From Candidatus Latescibacterota bacterium (GTDB lineage: Bacteria > Latescibacterota > UBA2968 > UBA8231): a stretch of DNA of 39,286 nt. The notes beneath the pieces are model-generated. The model worked only from the letters and a program-made list of their open reading frames with translations, did not search any database and was not told the DNA's origin. The stretch lies in NCBI GenBank assembly GCA_022825185.1, contig JAJDYK010000138.1, forward strand, positions 1-39,286, written 5' to 3'. Numbering within the stretch: position 1 is the stretch's first letter; every line of letters begins with the position of its first letter. Position numbers and translations under genes: made by a program. This document shows, piece by piece, positions 16,973 to 25,026 of this stretch.

Positions 16973-18466
16973 ATGGGTAAACCCACTGGATTCATCGAAT
17001 TTGCACGCGAGTTGCCGCAAGACCGCGACCCGTTAGAGCGCGTCGCGGACTGGGACGAGTTCCACGAGCATTTCCCCGACGGGCGCCTGCAGGATCAGGG
17101 CGCGCGCTGCATGGACTGCGGCATCCCCTTTTGCCATTTAGGCGATGTCGTCAGTCAGGGCGACAAAGGTTCTGGCTGTCCGATCAACAACCTGATCCCC
17201 GAATGGAACGACTTGGTCTATCGCGGATTGTGGCAGGAAGCACTGGAGCGACTGCACAAGACCAACAATTTCCCGGAGTTTACTGGCCGGGTCTGCCCGG
17301 CACCCTGCGAGGGAGCCTGCGTGGTGGGGATCAACGCCCCGCCGGTGACGATCAAGAGCGTCGAGTGCGCGATTGTCGATAAGGGTTTTGAGATGGGCTG
17401 GGTTGTGCCCGAGCCGCCCGACAAGCGCACCGGCAAGAAGGTCGCCGTCGTCGGTTCAGGCCCCGCGGGCTTGGCCTGTGCCGCCCAGCTCAATCGCGCC
17501 GGCCACTGGGTGACCGTGTACGAGCGGGCCGATCGCATCGGTGGCCTGCTGATGTACGGGATACCCAACATGAAGCTCGACAAGAAAAAGGTGGTGCAGC
17601 GCCGGATCGATCTCATGGAGGCCGAGGGCATCAAGTTCGTCACTCGCACTGAGATCGGCGCGGATCTCCCGGCGACGCAGCTAGTGGAAGAAAACGACGC
17701 GGTCGTGCTCTGCGGTGGGGCCACCAAACCCAACGATCTGCCGATTGAGGGGCGGGATCTGCAAGGCATCTACTTTGCGATGAACTTTTTGCACGCCAAT
17801 ACCAAGAGCCTGCTCGACTCCAATCACGCAGATGGCAACTACATCTCGGCCCAGGACAAGCACGTGATCGTCATCGGCGGCGGCGACACTGGCACTGATT
17901 GCGTCGGTACGTCGATGCGCCACGGCTGCAAGACGCTCTCGCAATTCGAGATCATGCCGCGGCCGCCGGACGAGCGCGCACCCAACAACCCTTGGCCGCA
18001 GTGGCCCAATGTCTATAAGCTCGACTACGGCCAGGAGGAGGCCAAAGCCCGCTTCGGCGACGATCCGCGCACGTACCTGATTATGACTCAGCGGTTTGTC
18101 GGCGACGCCGAGGGCCACGTCAAGGAGCTACACACGGTCAATATCGAGTGGGACAAGGATGAAAATGGCCGCTTCACGCCCGTGCCGATCGAGGGCACCG
18201 AGAAGGTCTGGCCAGCCGATTTGGTGCTGTTGGCGATGGGGTTTCGCGGGCCAGAGGACGCCATGATCGAACAGCTAGGCATCGAGCGCGATGAGCGCTC
18301 CAACGCCCGCGCTGAGTACGAGAAATACGCCACTAGCGTCGAAGGCGTTTTCGCCGCTGGCGACATGCGGCGGGGCCAGAGCTTGGTCGTGTGGGCGATC
18401 AACGAGGGGCGGGGTGCGGCCCGCGAGGTGGATCGCTATCTGATGGGCAGCACGCAGTTGCCCTGA
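16973..18466 (+). CDS. gltD: Glutamate synthase small subunit
   Basis: 497 residues. It begins [19 protein letters not shown] and carries the 4Fe-4S cysteine motifs ([12 protein letters not shown], then [15 protein letters not shown] and [19 protein letters not shown]). FAD and NAD(P)H Rossmann motifs follow at [22 protein letters not shown] and [21 protein letters not shown], with a final [22 protein letters not shown]. It oxidises NADPH and passes electrons to GltB. It is in one operon with gltB and ends at a strong terminator. Confidence 0.97.
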   Translation: MGKPTGFIEFARELPQDRDPLERVADWDEFHEHFPDGRLQDQGARCMDCGIPFCHLGDVVSQGDKGSGCPINNLIPEWNDLVYRGLWQEALERLHKTNNFPEFTGRVCPAPCEGACVVGINAPPVTIKSVECAIVDKGFEMGWVVPEPPDKRTGKKVAVVGSGPAGLACAAQLNRAGHWVTVYERADRIGGLLMYGIPNMKLDKKKVVQRRIDLMEAEGIKFVTRTEIGADLPATQLVEENDAVVLCGGATKPNDLPIEGRDLQGIYFAMNFLHANTKSLLDSNHADGNYISAQDKHVIVIGGGDTGTDCVGTSMRHGCKTLSQFEIMPRPPDERAPNNPWPQWPNVYKLDYGQEEAKARFGDDPRTYLIMTQRFVGDAEGHVKELHTVNIEWDKDENGRFTPVPIEGTEKVWPADLVLLAMGFRGPEDAMIEQLGIERDERSNARAEYEKYATSVEGVFAAGDMRRGQSLVVWAINEGRGAAREVDRYLMGSTQLP

Positions 18467-18484
18467 GCGGCGGCAGGTTGGACG

Positions 18485-18520
18485 AAAAAGGGGGACCTCC
18501 TTGAGAGGGTCCCCTTTTTT
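18485..18520 (+). terminator. Rho-independent terminator after gltBD
   Basis: GGGGACC (18491-18497) pairs with GGTCCCC (18508-18514) and six T residues follow; five A residues precede the stem, so it can work for the converging nickel/cobalt gene too. The stem shares GGGACCTC...GGGTCCC with the terminators at 29824 and 31989. Confidence 0.85.
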
Positions 18521-18566
18521 GTGTGTGAGGGACTGGAATCAGCGCCAAATGCAATGGGCGCTTCCT

Positions 18567-19514
18567 CTACATAATCCCCGAACCCATCAGCGTTTTGAAG
18601 GTTATGGCGCAGCCAACGACGATGATGACCACTGCACTCGCAATGGGCAGCCGCTGAATCCAGCGGCCGTCGCCCGAAAAGCGCTCCACGAGCGGGCGCG
18701 CCTTAACGATGAGCACGCCGACAGCGATGAGGACTGCGGCTAGCCCGACGCTGAAAGTCACCAGAAGCAGCAAACCAAAGGCAATGCGATGCAAGGCCAC
18801 TGCTAGCAACAGAATCACCAAGGCTCCTGTGCAAGGGACGATACCGCCGGAAATCCCCAGCGTTAGCAAACTGCCGAGGGTTACTTTGTTAGGTATTTCA
18901 TGGCTATGGCCGTGGCCGTGATGATGTTCCCCATGAGGGTGATCGTGGTGGCCGTGGTGTTCTTCTTCATGGCTGTGGCTGTGTTCGTGGAGATGCTCCT
19001 CATGGGCGTGGCTGGGAACAAGGCTGCGGCCTCTGAGATGATTGACCAAAAGCCATGTGCCTAGCCCCATGATTAGGAGACCTGAAGCCGTGCCGAGCCA
19101 GGGGAAAATTTGTTCCGGAAGGATGTACTGGGAGGCAAAAAGCGCTACTAAGCCTAGCAAAATGACGCTAGAGGTATGCGTGAGGGCGACTACCCCGCCG
19201 AGAAAAAGGGCATTGCCCACGGTGCCGCGCGCGCCGACGAGATAGGCGGCGACGATGGTCTTGCCGTGCCCTGGCTCTAGCCCGTGAGCTGCGCCGAGGA
19301 AAAGAGACAGCGCCAATGCCCCTATGATCAGACTCAAGCTCAGCTCTTCAGAGCGGAGCATATCGCTGAGGGCGTCCGTTTCCCCGTCGTCAGCAGCTAC
19401 CGCCCCGACGGGTAACCGTCCCGCTTCGCCGATCTCATCCCCCCAAGCCGAAGCTGCAATCGCCATCGCTGCTAGTACTAGTAGTATTGGCTGTATCGCT
19501 CGTTTTGCGAACAT
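18567..19514 (-). CDS. NicO/RcnA-type nickel/cobalt exporter with His-rich loop
   Basis: 315 residues from the chosen ATG, which follows GGAGAAAGACC; an ATG 7 codons upstream lacks such a site. A signal-peptide-like first helix (MFAKRAIQPILLVLAAMAIA) is followed by about six more transmembrane helices. The NicO metal-selectivity motif HGLEPGHGKT is at residues 77-86, and SGGIVPCTGALVILLLAVAL lies after the loop. The cytoplasmic loop (about residues 168-206) holds 19 His in 39 residues. Family members export Ni2+ or Co2+, and some import them; direction cannot be read here. It is transcribed alone. No RcnR-like regulator is in the window. Confidence 0.88.
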   Translation of the reverse strand: MFAKRAIQPILLVLAAMAIAASAWGDEIGEAGRLPVGAVAADDGETDALSDMLRSEELSLSLIIGALALSLFLGAAHGLEPGHGKTIVAAYLVGARGTVGNALFLGGVVALTHTSSVILLGLVALFASQYILPEQIFPWLGTASGLLIMGLGTWLLVNHLRGRSLVPSHAHEEHLHEHSHSHEEEHHGHHDHPHGEHHHGHGHSHEIPNKVTLGSLLTLGISGGIVPCTGALVILLLAVALHRIAFGLLLLVTFSVGLAAVLIAVGVLIVKARPLVERFSGDGRWIQRLPIASAVVIIVVGCAITFKTLMGSGIM

Positions 19515-19807
19515 GGTCTTTCTCCACGGTAGCATTTACAGCACTTCCTGCACAGGTCTTACTTAGGGTTATGGCAGTAGAAGAACCTCAGACTCGAAAT
19601 GGTGAATAACGTCTGCTATGTCTTGGGATATTGGGAGTCGTGGTTGTACAAGGTTGGAGGTGACAGTGGATAGGACCGAATAAACGGCGTTTCTGCTGGT
19701 GGGTCAAGCTGCGCTCGATCCTTCAGATGGTCCCTTTCGTTGACATCATTTTCTAAGAGATATACTCTTCCTCCGACCTTCTAGTTGCTGCTGCCGAGGT
19801 GCTGCCC
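19515..19807. other. Divergent intergenic region, 293 bp
   Basis: Holds the GGAG ribosome site of the nickel/cobalt gene on the minus strand and the promoter-like pair at 19740-19766 on the plus strand. I see no gene, hairpin repeat or riboswitch motif in the rest. Confidence 0.5.
19740..19766 (+). promoter_or_regulatory. Possible promoter of the amidohydrolase-oxidoreductase pair
   Basis: TTGACA (19740-19745) and TATACT (19761-19766) are both near consensus, but the 15-bp spacer is short. The gene starts 42 bp downstream, at 19808. Confidence 0.4.
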
Positions 19808-20962
19808 ATGATTATCGACTCCCACGCTTACTGCTTCCCTCCCGCCGACTCTCCCGCCGGACATCCCACTGCTGCCGATCACTTGCGCTGGGTCCAGGGC
19901 GGTCAGGCCTCTCACCACCAGCCCGCTTGGCGCATCCGCGACCGCGCACCGGCCTCTTCCGATGTGCTGGCAGCGCCCGGTGGGGCCATGGACTTCGACA
20001 ACCTGCCCGATGTCAACTTCCGCGTCGATCACGATAAGGGCCGGGTGGTGTGGACGATTGACGGCGAGGATTTCACCAAGCAGTTCTACCCGCCCAATTT
20101 GCCCCATTTGGAGTACACGCCTCACAATCTGCTGGCCGAGATGGACTACGCTGGCGTCGATAAAGTCCTGTTGCACGTCGATGCCATGTTGGGCCGCGAC
20201 CCCGCGTTCCAGGCTGAGGCGGTCGCCGTCGATCCAGAGCGCATTTATTCGATGGCTCCCGTGGATGAGTGGCGCTTGGCTGGCGAACTCGATGCCGTCA
20301 TCGCCGAGACTGTCGCGGCCGTTGAGCAGCACGGTCTGCACGCTATCAAGTTCAACCCGCCCCACGCTTACTACTACCGCTCCGACCCGTGGGATGGGGA
20401 GCATTTGCGTCCGTTCTGGGAGGCAGTGGCCGCGCTCGGCGTGCCCGTGTTTTTTACGCTCGGCACCGGGCCGGGCGAAGCGTCGGTGTTGCAGACTGTG
20501 GAGAGTCGGCGGCGCGGCTACCTAGCAGAGCTCGACATCTTGGTGCGCTGGATGGAGCGCTACCCGGACGTGCTGTGCAGCCTCACGCATGGCTTCCCGT
20601 GGCGTCTCTTTCTCGACGACGATCCCGCCGGCTCCCCGAGTCGGATCGATCTGCCCGACGAGATATGGGCTCCCTTTGCCAATCCGAATCTGAGCATAGA
20701 GGTCTGCTTCCCGGTGCGCCTCGGCGACTTGTTCGACTATCCGTACCGCGAATTGTGGCCGACGCTTGAGCAGATGGTCGAGCGCATTGGTGCCGACCGG
20801 CTACTGTGGGGTACGGACATGCCCTTCCAGAATCGGTTTTGCACCTATCGCCAGTCGCGCCGCTGGATTGAGGACTACTGCGAGTTCCTCTCGGCTGAGG
20901 ATCTGGCGGCGATTATGGGCGGGACCTGTGCGCGCGTGCTCGGCTTGAGAATTAGGAATTAG
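19808..20962 (+). CDS. Amidohydrolase-family (amidohydrolase 2) metal-dependent hydrolase
   Basis: 384 residues with the TIM-barrel pattern of amidohydrolase-2 proteins. The first strand gives MIIDSHAYCFPP, a D-x-H metal motif. Later strands give VDKVLLHVDAMLGRDP, HAIKFNPPHAYYY, FWEAVAALGVPVFFTLGTG, VLCSLTHGFPWRLF and RLLWGTDMPFQNRF, where the terminal Asp in GTDMP is the usual catalytic or metal ligand. Relatives hydrolyse or decarboxylate small cyclic or aromatic acids and lactones; the substrate is unknown. GAGG lies 8 nt before this ATG, favouring it over the GTG at 19799. The last residues (RIRN) come from an ATTAGGA repeat. The next gene is a sugar-type oxidoreductase, so the pair may degrade one compound. 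Confidence 0.85.
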   Translation: MIIDSHAYCFPPADSPAGHPTAADHLRWVQGGQASHHQPAWRIRDRAPASSDVLAAPGGAMDFDNLPDVNFRVDHDKGRVVWTIDGEDFTKQFYPPNLPHLEYTPHNLLAEMDYAGVDKVLLHVDAMLGRDPAFQAEAVAVDPERIYSMAPVDEWRLAGELDAVIAETVAAVEQHGLHAIKFNPPHAYYYRSDPWDGEHLRPFWEAVAALGVPVFFTLGTGPGEASVLQTVESRRRGYLAELDILVRWMERYPDVLCSLTHGFPWRLFLDDDPAGSPSRIDLPDEIWAPFANPNLSIEVCFPVRLGDLFDYPYRELWPTLEQMVERIGADRLLWGTDMPFQNRFCTYRQSRRWIEDYCEFLSAEDLAAIMGGTCARVLGLRIRN

Positions 20963-20975
20963 GAATTGCGAATTC
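20950..20975. repeat. ATTAGGA-type short tandem repeat at the end of the amidohydrolase gene
   Basis: GAATTAGGAATTAGGAATTG continues into CGAATTC, giving repeated GAATT units 7-8 bp apart. It encodes the last three codons and the stop of the amidohydrolase and extends into the gap. It resembles a dispersed intergenic repeat more than family-specific protein sequence. Confidence 0.55.
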
Positions 20976-21031
20976 CCGGTACTTGGCCTTGGGGCCTGAT
21001 GATTTGGAGCGACGTCTAAGGAGGAATTACT

Positions 21032-22108
21032 ATGGCAGGAGAAACGAGATACCGTGCAGCGATCGTGGGATTGGGCTTTATTGGGGGTGCGGATCAGGTC
21101 TCGGGCGACGCCCTCGGCCAGCTCGTCGAGGACCTCGACGGCACGCACGTGGAGGCGTTGCGCAACCACGACCGGGTCGATCTAGTCGCCGGTAGCAGCC
21201 GCGACGATGGGCGGCGCGAGCGTTTCCACCCGCGTTATGGAGTGCCCGCGTTTGCCGACTGGCGCGAGATGTTCCGCGCAGCCGCGCCCCTCGACATCGT
21301 CTCGATCGCCACGTACACCCCCGTCCACGCTGAGATCACCCAAGCAGCAGTAGAAGCCGGTGCCCGCGCCATCTACTGCGAAAAACCCATTGCGGCGACA
21401 GTTGCCGAGGCCGAGGGCATGCTGTCCATCTGCAACGAGGCCGATGCTCTGCTCGTCATCAACCACAACCTGCGCTTCCACCCCGGCTATCGGGTGCTGC
21501 GCGACCGCATCGCCGCTGGTGCGCTCGGCACGTTGACTTCGGCCTCGCTCCAGTGGACCTCTGGTCGCCTCGGCAACGTCGGCACGCACATGATCGACGC
21601 TGTGCAGATGGTCACTGGCCTGCCGGTGACCGCGGTCTCCGGTACCCTCGATCTGTCGGGGAAACCCGACTGCCGAGGCGGCGACTTTACCGATCCGGGT
21701 GGTTGGGGCTTGCTGCGCCTCGGACGCGATTTGCCTGCGGTTGATGGCGCGCCGCAGGGCGACTTGATCTGCACGGTTGACGCCGCTGATTACGGCACTG
21801 CGCCACTGCGCCACCGCTTCCACGGCACCGAGGGCTACGCCATCTGCCGCAACCGCGACATTGAGATCGTGCGCGGCGACGACCGCGAGTTCCTGCCCGA
21901 CGACTCCCTGGACAGCGGCATGGATCGGGCCGTTGACGAGATCGTCAATTGGCTCGATGGGGAGGGACCTTTCTCCTATGATGTGAGGGAAGCCGTGCGC
22001 ACGCTAGAGGCGATCATTGCCTTTCACGCCTCCCACCGCGCTGGCGGCGCTTGGGTCGAGCTGCCTCTGCGCGGCGACGATCGCGAGATAGTTCTGCACA
22101 GCGGCTGA
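21032..22108 (+). CDS. Gfo/Idh/MocA-family oxidoreductase
   Basis: 358 residues. The N-terminal Rossmann fold starts YRAAIVGLGFIGGADQ (GxGxxG at 13-18), followed by LDIVSIATYTPVHAEITQAA and the family signature YCEKPIAATVAEAEGML, whose Glu-Lys-Pro (117-119) holds the catalytic Lys. A C-terminal alpha/beta domain follows (VINHNLRFHPGYRVLRDRI, GNVGTHMIDAVQMVTGLPV with the usual Gly-x-x-His). Members oxidise or epimerise sugars, inositols or related polyols with NAD(P). A strong AAGGAGGAATT ribosome site precedes the ATG. It is 69 nt downstream of the amidohydrolase and probably in its operon, and converges with the ABC ATPase gene (6 nt between stops). Confidence 0.92.
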   Translation: MAGETRYRAAIVGLGFIGGADQVSGDALGQLVEDLDGTHVEALRNHDRVDLVAGSSRDDGRRERFHPRYGVPAFADWREMFRAAAPLDIVSIATYTPVHAEITQAAVEAGARAIYCEKPIAATVAEAEGMLSICNEADALLVINHNLRFHPGYRVLRDRIAAGALGTLTSASLQWTSGRLGNVGTHMIDAVQMVTGLPVTAVSGTLDLSGKPDCRGGDFTDPGGWGLLRLGRDLPAVDGAPQGDLICTVDAADYGTAPLRHRFHGTEGYAICRNRDIEIVRGDDREFLPDDSLDSGMDRAVDEIVNWLDGEGPFSYDVREAVRTLEAIIAFHASHRAGGAWVELPLRGDDREIVLHSG

Positions 22109-22114
22109 GGCCGC

Positions 22115-22888
22115 TTACCCCTTCGGCACCACGAAGGCGCGGTCGCCGTAGGGGATTGAATCCATTTCAGTGTCGTAGATCCGCTCCAAGAAATCGCGGT
22201 CCCACGGCCTTTCGGCCGCTGGTAGCCGCTCCACTGCACCATCCTTGAGGAAAATGAAGTGATCCCCATACAGGAAGGCGCTGTTGGGGTCGTGCAGGAC
22301 GGCGAGGACCGTGAGGTCGGCATCGACCAACTCGCGGATTAGGCGCAGTAGATGCGCTTGGTTGAGGAAGTCGAGGTGCGAACTCGGCTCGTCGAGCAGG
22401 ATGAGACGGGGTTGTTGGGCTAGAACTCGGGCGATGCGGACGAGTTGTTGCTCCCCTCCTGATAGCTCGGTATAGGGACGTTCCTTGAGGTGAATAATGC
22501 CGACCCGCTCCAGCGCCGCAACGCCGATCTCCACGTCTTCCTTCTTGGGAACGTAAGAGACGTAGCTGGCGCGGCCCGTCAGGACCACGTCCTGCACGGA
22601 AAAGGGGAAAACTGGCCGGTGGTGCTGGGGCAGGTAGCCGAGGACGCGGGCCCGCCGCCGGGACGAGAAGGAGCGGAGCTCCTCTCCCATGATATGCACG
22701 TTGCCGCGCTCAAAGTCGAGAAAACCGCCTAAAATGCGCATGAGCGTCGATTTGCCGCTGCCGTTCTTGCCGAGCAAGACGGTGAACTGCCCCGCCGGGA
22801 TTTCCAACGAGACGTCGTTTAGAATCGGTCTCTCTTCGTAGGCAAAGGAGAGATTCTCTACTTGGATGGCCGGTGCTAAGTCTCCCAT
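22115..22888 (-). CDS. ABC transporter ATP-binding protein, FecE/BtuD type
   Basis: 257 residues. Walker A GKNGSGKST (40-48), Q-loop YLPQHHRPVF, signature LSGGEQQLVRIARVLAQQP from 142, Walker B LILLDEPSSHLDF (162-174) and switch His in LAVLHDPNSAF. The Leu-Ser-Gly-Gly-Glu-Gln-Gln form and size fit the siderophore/haem/cobalamin importers. It overlaps the permease gene by 13 bp and is the last gene of the TonB-receptor operon. It powers import of whatever the upstream receptor and binding protein select. Confidence 0.94.
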   Translation of the reverse strand: MGDLAPAIQVENLSFAYEERPILNDVSLEIPAGQFTVLLGKNGSGKSTLMRILGGFLDFERGNVHIMGEELRSFSSRRRARVLGYLPQHHRPVFPFSVQDVVLTGRASYVSYVPKKEDVEIGVAALERVGIIHLKERPYTELSGGEQQLVRIARVLAQQPRLILLDEPSSHLDFLNQAHLLRLIRELVDADLTVLAVLHDPNSAFLYGDHFIFLKDGAVERLPAAERPWDRDFLERIYDTEMDSIPYGDRAFVVPKG

Positions 22889-23883
22889 CCGATCTGCGCC
22901 TTTTTGAGGAGGAAGATGAAGAACGGTCCGCCGAGCAGGGTGGTGAAGACCCCGACTGGGATTTCAAAGGAGGCCAGCGTGCGCGAGCAGGTATCGACCA
23001 GCAGCAAAAAGGCTCCGCCAAAGGCAAAGGAGGCCGGCAGGGTGTGGCGGTTGTCCGGCCCCAGCATCATGCGCACCATGTGCGGCACGGCGAGGCCAAT
23101 CATGCCGATGACGCCGGCCACGGCAATCGCCGCTGAAGCGGCTAAGGTTGCTGGAATGAGGATTAGCACTCGCTCCCGCTCTGGGTTTAGGCCGACGGCG
23201 CGGGCTTCTTCGTCGCCTTGGGCCAGCACGTTCATGCGCCAGCGAAAGAGGAAGAGCCAGACCACGCCGATACTTATCCCCGGAGCGGCGGAGTGCAGCT
23301 TGGCCCAGCTCGAATTGTGCAAATTGCCCATAGTCCAGTGGACGATGGTTTGCAGCTTGTACGGGTCGGTGAGGAACTGGACGATGGTCAGCAGGGCCGT
23401 GAAGATCCCAGTGACGATCACTCCCGAGAGAATGAGGGAGACGACCGACACGGTCTTGCGGGTGCGGGCTAGGAAGTAAGCCAAGCCCACGGCGAGCAGG
23501 CCAAAGCCGAAGGCCGTGGGCTGGAGTGGTAGGAACGGCAGGACCAGCGCTATAGCCGCGCCAAAGGCGGCACCGGAGGAAAGCCCGAGGATGTAGGGAG
23601 CCACGAGGGGATTGCGAAACATTGCCTGCAAGGCGTTGCCTGCTGCGGCCAAGGCACCCCCCACCAGAAAGGTGAGGAGAATGCGCGGCAAGCGCACCTC
23701 CCACACGATCGTCCCCACCAGCGACTCTTCGGTTCCGGCGGTCGCCCCGCGAAAGAGCAAGCCGTAGAGCCAGACGAGAATCTGCCCTGCCTCGGCGCTG
23801 GCCGAAGGACCGAGCAGCAGGGAGCCGAAGAGGATCGGCAGCGGCAGGGCGTAAATAAGGCGGCGGCGGAACGTGTTATTCAC
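22876..23883 (-). CDS. FecCD-family ABC transporter permease
   Basis: 335 residues from a GTG start (VNNTFRRRLIYALPLPILFG) that overlaps the stop of the binding-protein gene (GTGA). The frame is open upstream, but that part is antisense-like and not permease. About ten transmembrane helices fit the BtuC/FecCD fold. Signatures include VRLPRILLTFLVGGALAAAGNALQAMFRNPLVAPYILGLSSGAAFG, then GVIVTGIFTALL, GNLHNSSW, AVAGVIGMIGLAVPHMVRMMLG and FAFGGAFLLLVDTCSRTL. It forms the inner-membrane channel for a metal chelate or cobalamin-like ligand. Confidence 0.93.
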   Translation of the reverse strand: MNNTFRRRLIYALPLPILFGSLLLGPSASAEAGQILVWLYGLLFRGATAGTEESLVGTIVWEVRLPRILLTFLVGGALAAAGNALQAMFRNPLVAPYILGLSSGAAFGAAIALVLPFLPLQPTAFGFGLLAVGLAYFLARTRKTVSVVSLILSGVIVTGIFTALLTIVQFLTDPYKLQTIVHWTMGNLHNSSWAKLHSAAPGISIGVVWLFLFRWRMNVLAQGDEEARAVGLNPERERVLILIPATLAASAAIAVAGVIGMIGLAVPHMVRMMLGPDNRHTLPASFAFGGAFLLLVDTCSRTLASFEIPVGVFTTLLGGPFFIFLLKKAQIGWET

Positions 23884-24986
23884 GGGCCGTCTCCTGTCCC
23901 GTATGAGAGGGACGGCAGTTCCCCGAGCCGTCCTCCGTATAGCTTGTTCAGCAGGTCGGCCCGCAGTTCTTCTAGGTCTTTTGCGGAGAAGCGGTCTGGA
24001 TGGCACCAGCGGGCGACGAGATCGACGGTGAAGATGTACTTGAGGGTCCAGAAGTCGCACGAGAAGGGATCGGGCAATTCGCGTACCCGCCCGTTGCGCA
24101 CGGCTGAGAGCGAGCGCCAGCCGGACAGCTCGCCTATGTCTTCGACATCGAGCCGGTCGTTGCACCACATGACGATTAGCTCTGGGTTCCAGACGAGGAC
24201 GTTTTCGAGATTGACGACGAGGTGCTCTAGCTCGCTGCTGGCCGCCACGTTGATTCCTCCGGCCAGATCAATTAGCTCCTGCACGGTGCTGTTGCGGCCG
24301 GCCGTCTCCAGCGGTCCTTGGTCCCACATGAAGTACACGCGCGGCTTGGCTTCTCCTTTGCCGAGGGCGGTTTTGCGCTGCACTGCTTCCAACTCCTCCT
24401 GGGCAATGGCGAGGAGTTCGGCCGCTCGCTCTTGGGTGCCGGTCAGTTCGCCGAGGGCAGTGATCTCGCGGTGAATGTCCGCAAAGCGCTCGATGAAGAC
24501 TCCGAAGACCGGGATCCCCTTCTCTTCGAGGGCGGCGATGGACTCCTCCTGACCGGCCCAGAGGATGACGAGGTCTGGCTCTAGCGCCACCATGCTCTCG
24601 ATGTTGACAAAGTCCCAGTTGCCCGGCGTCGGTAGGGTGCGCTCGCGTATGCGTTCGTCCATAGCCGCGTAGTACGGGAAGACGCTCTCTTGATAGATAT
24701 TGGTCGAAATGCCGACGAGACGCGCTTCAGCCCCGAGCATGTACAGGCCGCTGAGGGCGCTTTCGAGCAGGCAGACGATGCGCTCGGCCGGCTTGTCCAG
24801 TTCGATGAGGCGACCGCGGAAGTCGGTGGCCGCCACGCCTTCGGCGAGAGTCGGAGTGCTGGCGAGGAGGAGAGCGAGAAAGAGAAGGCCTACCTCCCTA
24901 GCCCCCCTTCCTGCGAGGAAGGGGGGAACCGGGAACCACTGTGCTGGGGGAGGCTGTAGTAGAATCATTGTAGGGGTGGTTCGCAT
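23880..24986 (-). CDS. Periplasmic binding protein of the FecB/BtuF type
   Basis: The long form is 368 residues. The body is a class III binding protein: ATDFRGRLIELDKPAERIVC, LYMLGAEARLVGISTN, IESMVALEPDLVILW, then WDQGPLETAGRNSTVQELIDLAGGINV and NPELIVMWCNDR. A signal sequence (VGLLFLALLLASTPTLA) is visible, but no lipobox. The start is uncertain: neither ATG (24986 or 24968) has a Shine-Dalgarno, and the first ~28 codons lie largely in hairpin repeat sequence (24902-24926). An AGGGAGGTA that looks like a ribosome site sits just before the hydrophobic stretch, with no ATG, GTG or TTG behind it. The start may therefore have been remodelled by repeat insertion. Ligand unknown. Confidence 0.85.
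   Translation of the reverse strand: MRTTPTMILLQPPPAQWFPVPPFLAGRGAREVGLLFLALLLASTPTLAEGVAATDFRGRLIELDKPAERIVCLLESALSGLYMLGAEARLVGISTNIYQESVFPYYAAMDERIRERTLPTPGNWDFVNIESMVALEPDLVILWAGQEESIAALEEKGIPVFGVFIERFADIHREITALGELTGTQERAAELLAIAQEELEAVQRKTALGKGEAKPRVYFMWDQGPLETAGRNSTVQELIDLAGGINVAASSELEHLVVNLENVLVWNPELIVMWCNDRLDVEDIGELSGWRSLSAVRNGRVRELPDPFSCDFWTLKYIFTVDLVARWCHPDRFSAKDLEELRADLLNKLYGGRLGELPSLSYGTGDGP
24902..24926. repeat. Perfect 11-bp-stem hairpin repeat inside the binding-protein N-terminus
   Basis: CCCCCCTTCCT (24902-24912), a GCG loop and AGGAAGGGGGG (24916-24926) form a perfect hairpin. On the minus strand it reads as P-V-P-P-F-L-A-G-R-G-A-R, ahead of the hydrophobic signal core. It has the look of a dispersed palindromic element rather than an ordinary signal peptide. 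Confidence 0.8.
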
Positions 24987-24990
24987 GGGT

Positions 24991-25018
24991 GTAGGGACGG
25001 CTCGTAAACCGCCCCTAC
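24991..25018. repeat. Hairpin repeat between the TonB receptor and binding-protein genes
   Basis: GTAGGGACGG (24991-25000) pairs with CCGCCCCTAC (25009-25018) with one mismatch and an 8-nt loop. The CGCCCCTAC end is identical to that of the hairpin at 4403-4427. It may reduce read-through from receptor to transporter genes or stabilise the receptor message. Confidence 0.65.
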
Positions 25019-25026
25019 GATGGTGT

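Noticed and set aside
15418..16995. 525-codon open frame on the minus strand
   Set aside because: It lies opposite gltB, whose protein is fully conserved through this stretch. The antisense product is low-complexity and resembles no family; it follows from GC-rich codon use.
23884..24168. N-terminal extension of the FecCD permease frame
   Set aside because: The extra residues are Arg-rich antisense-frame sequence over the binding-protein gene; the GTG at 23883 coupled to the upstream stop explains the permease start.
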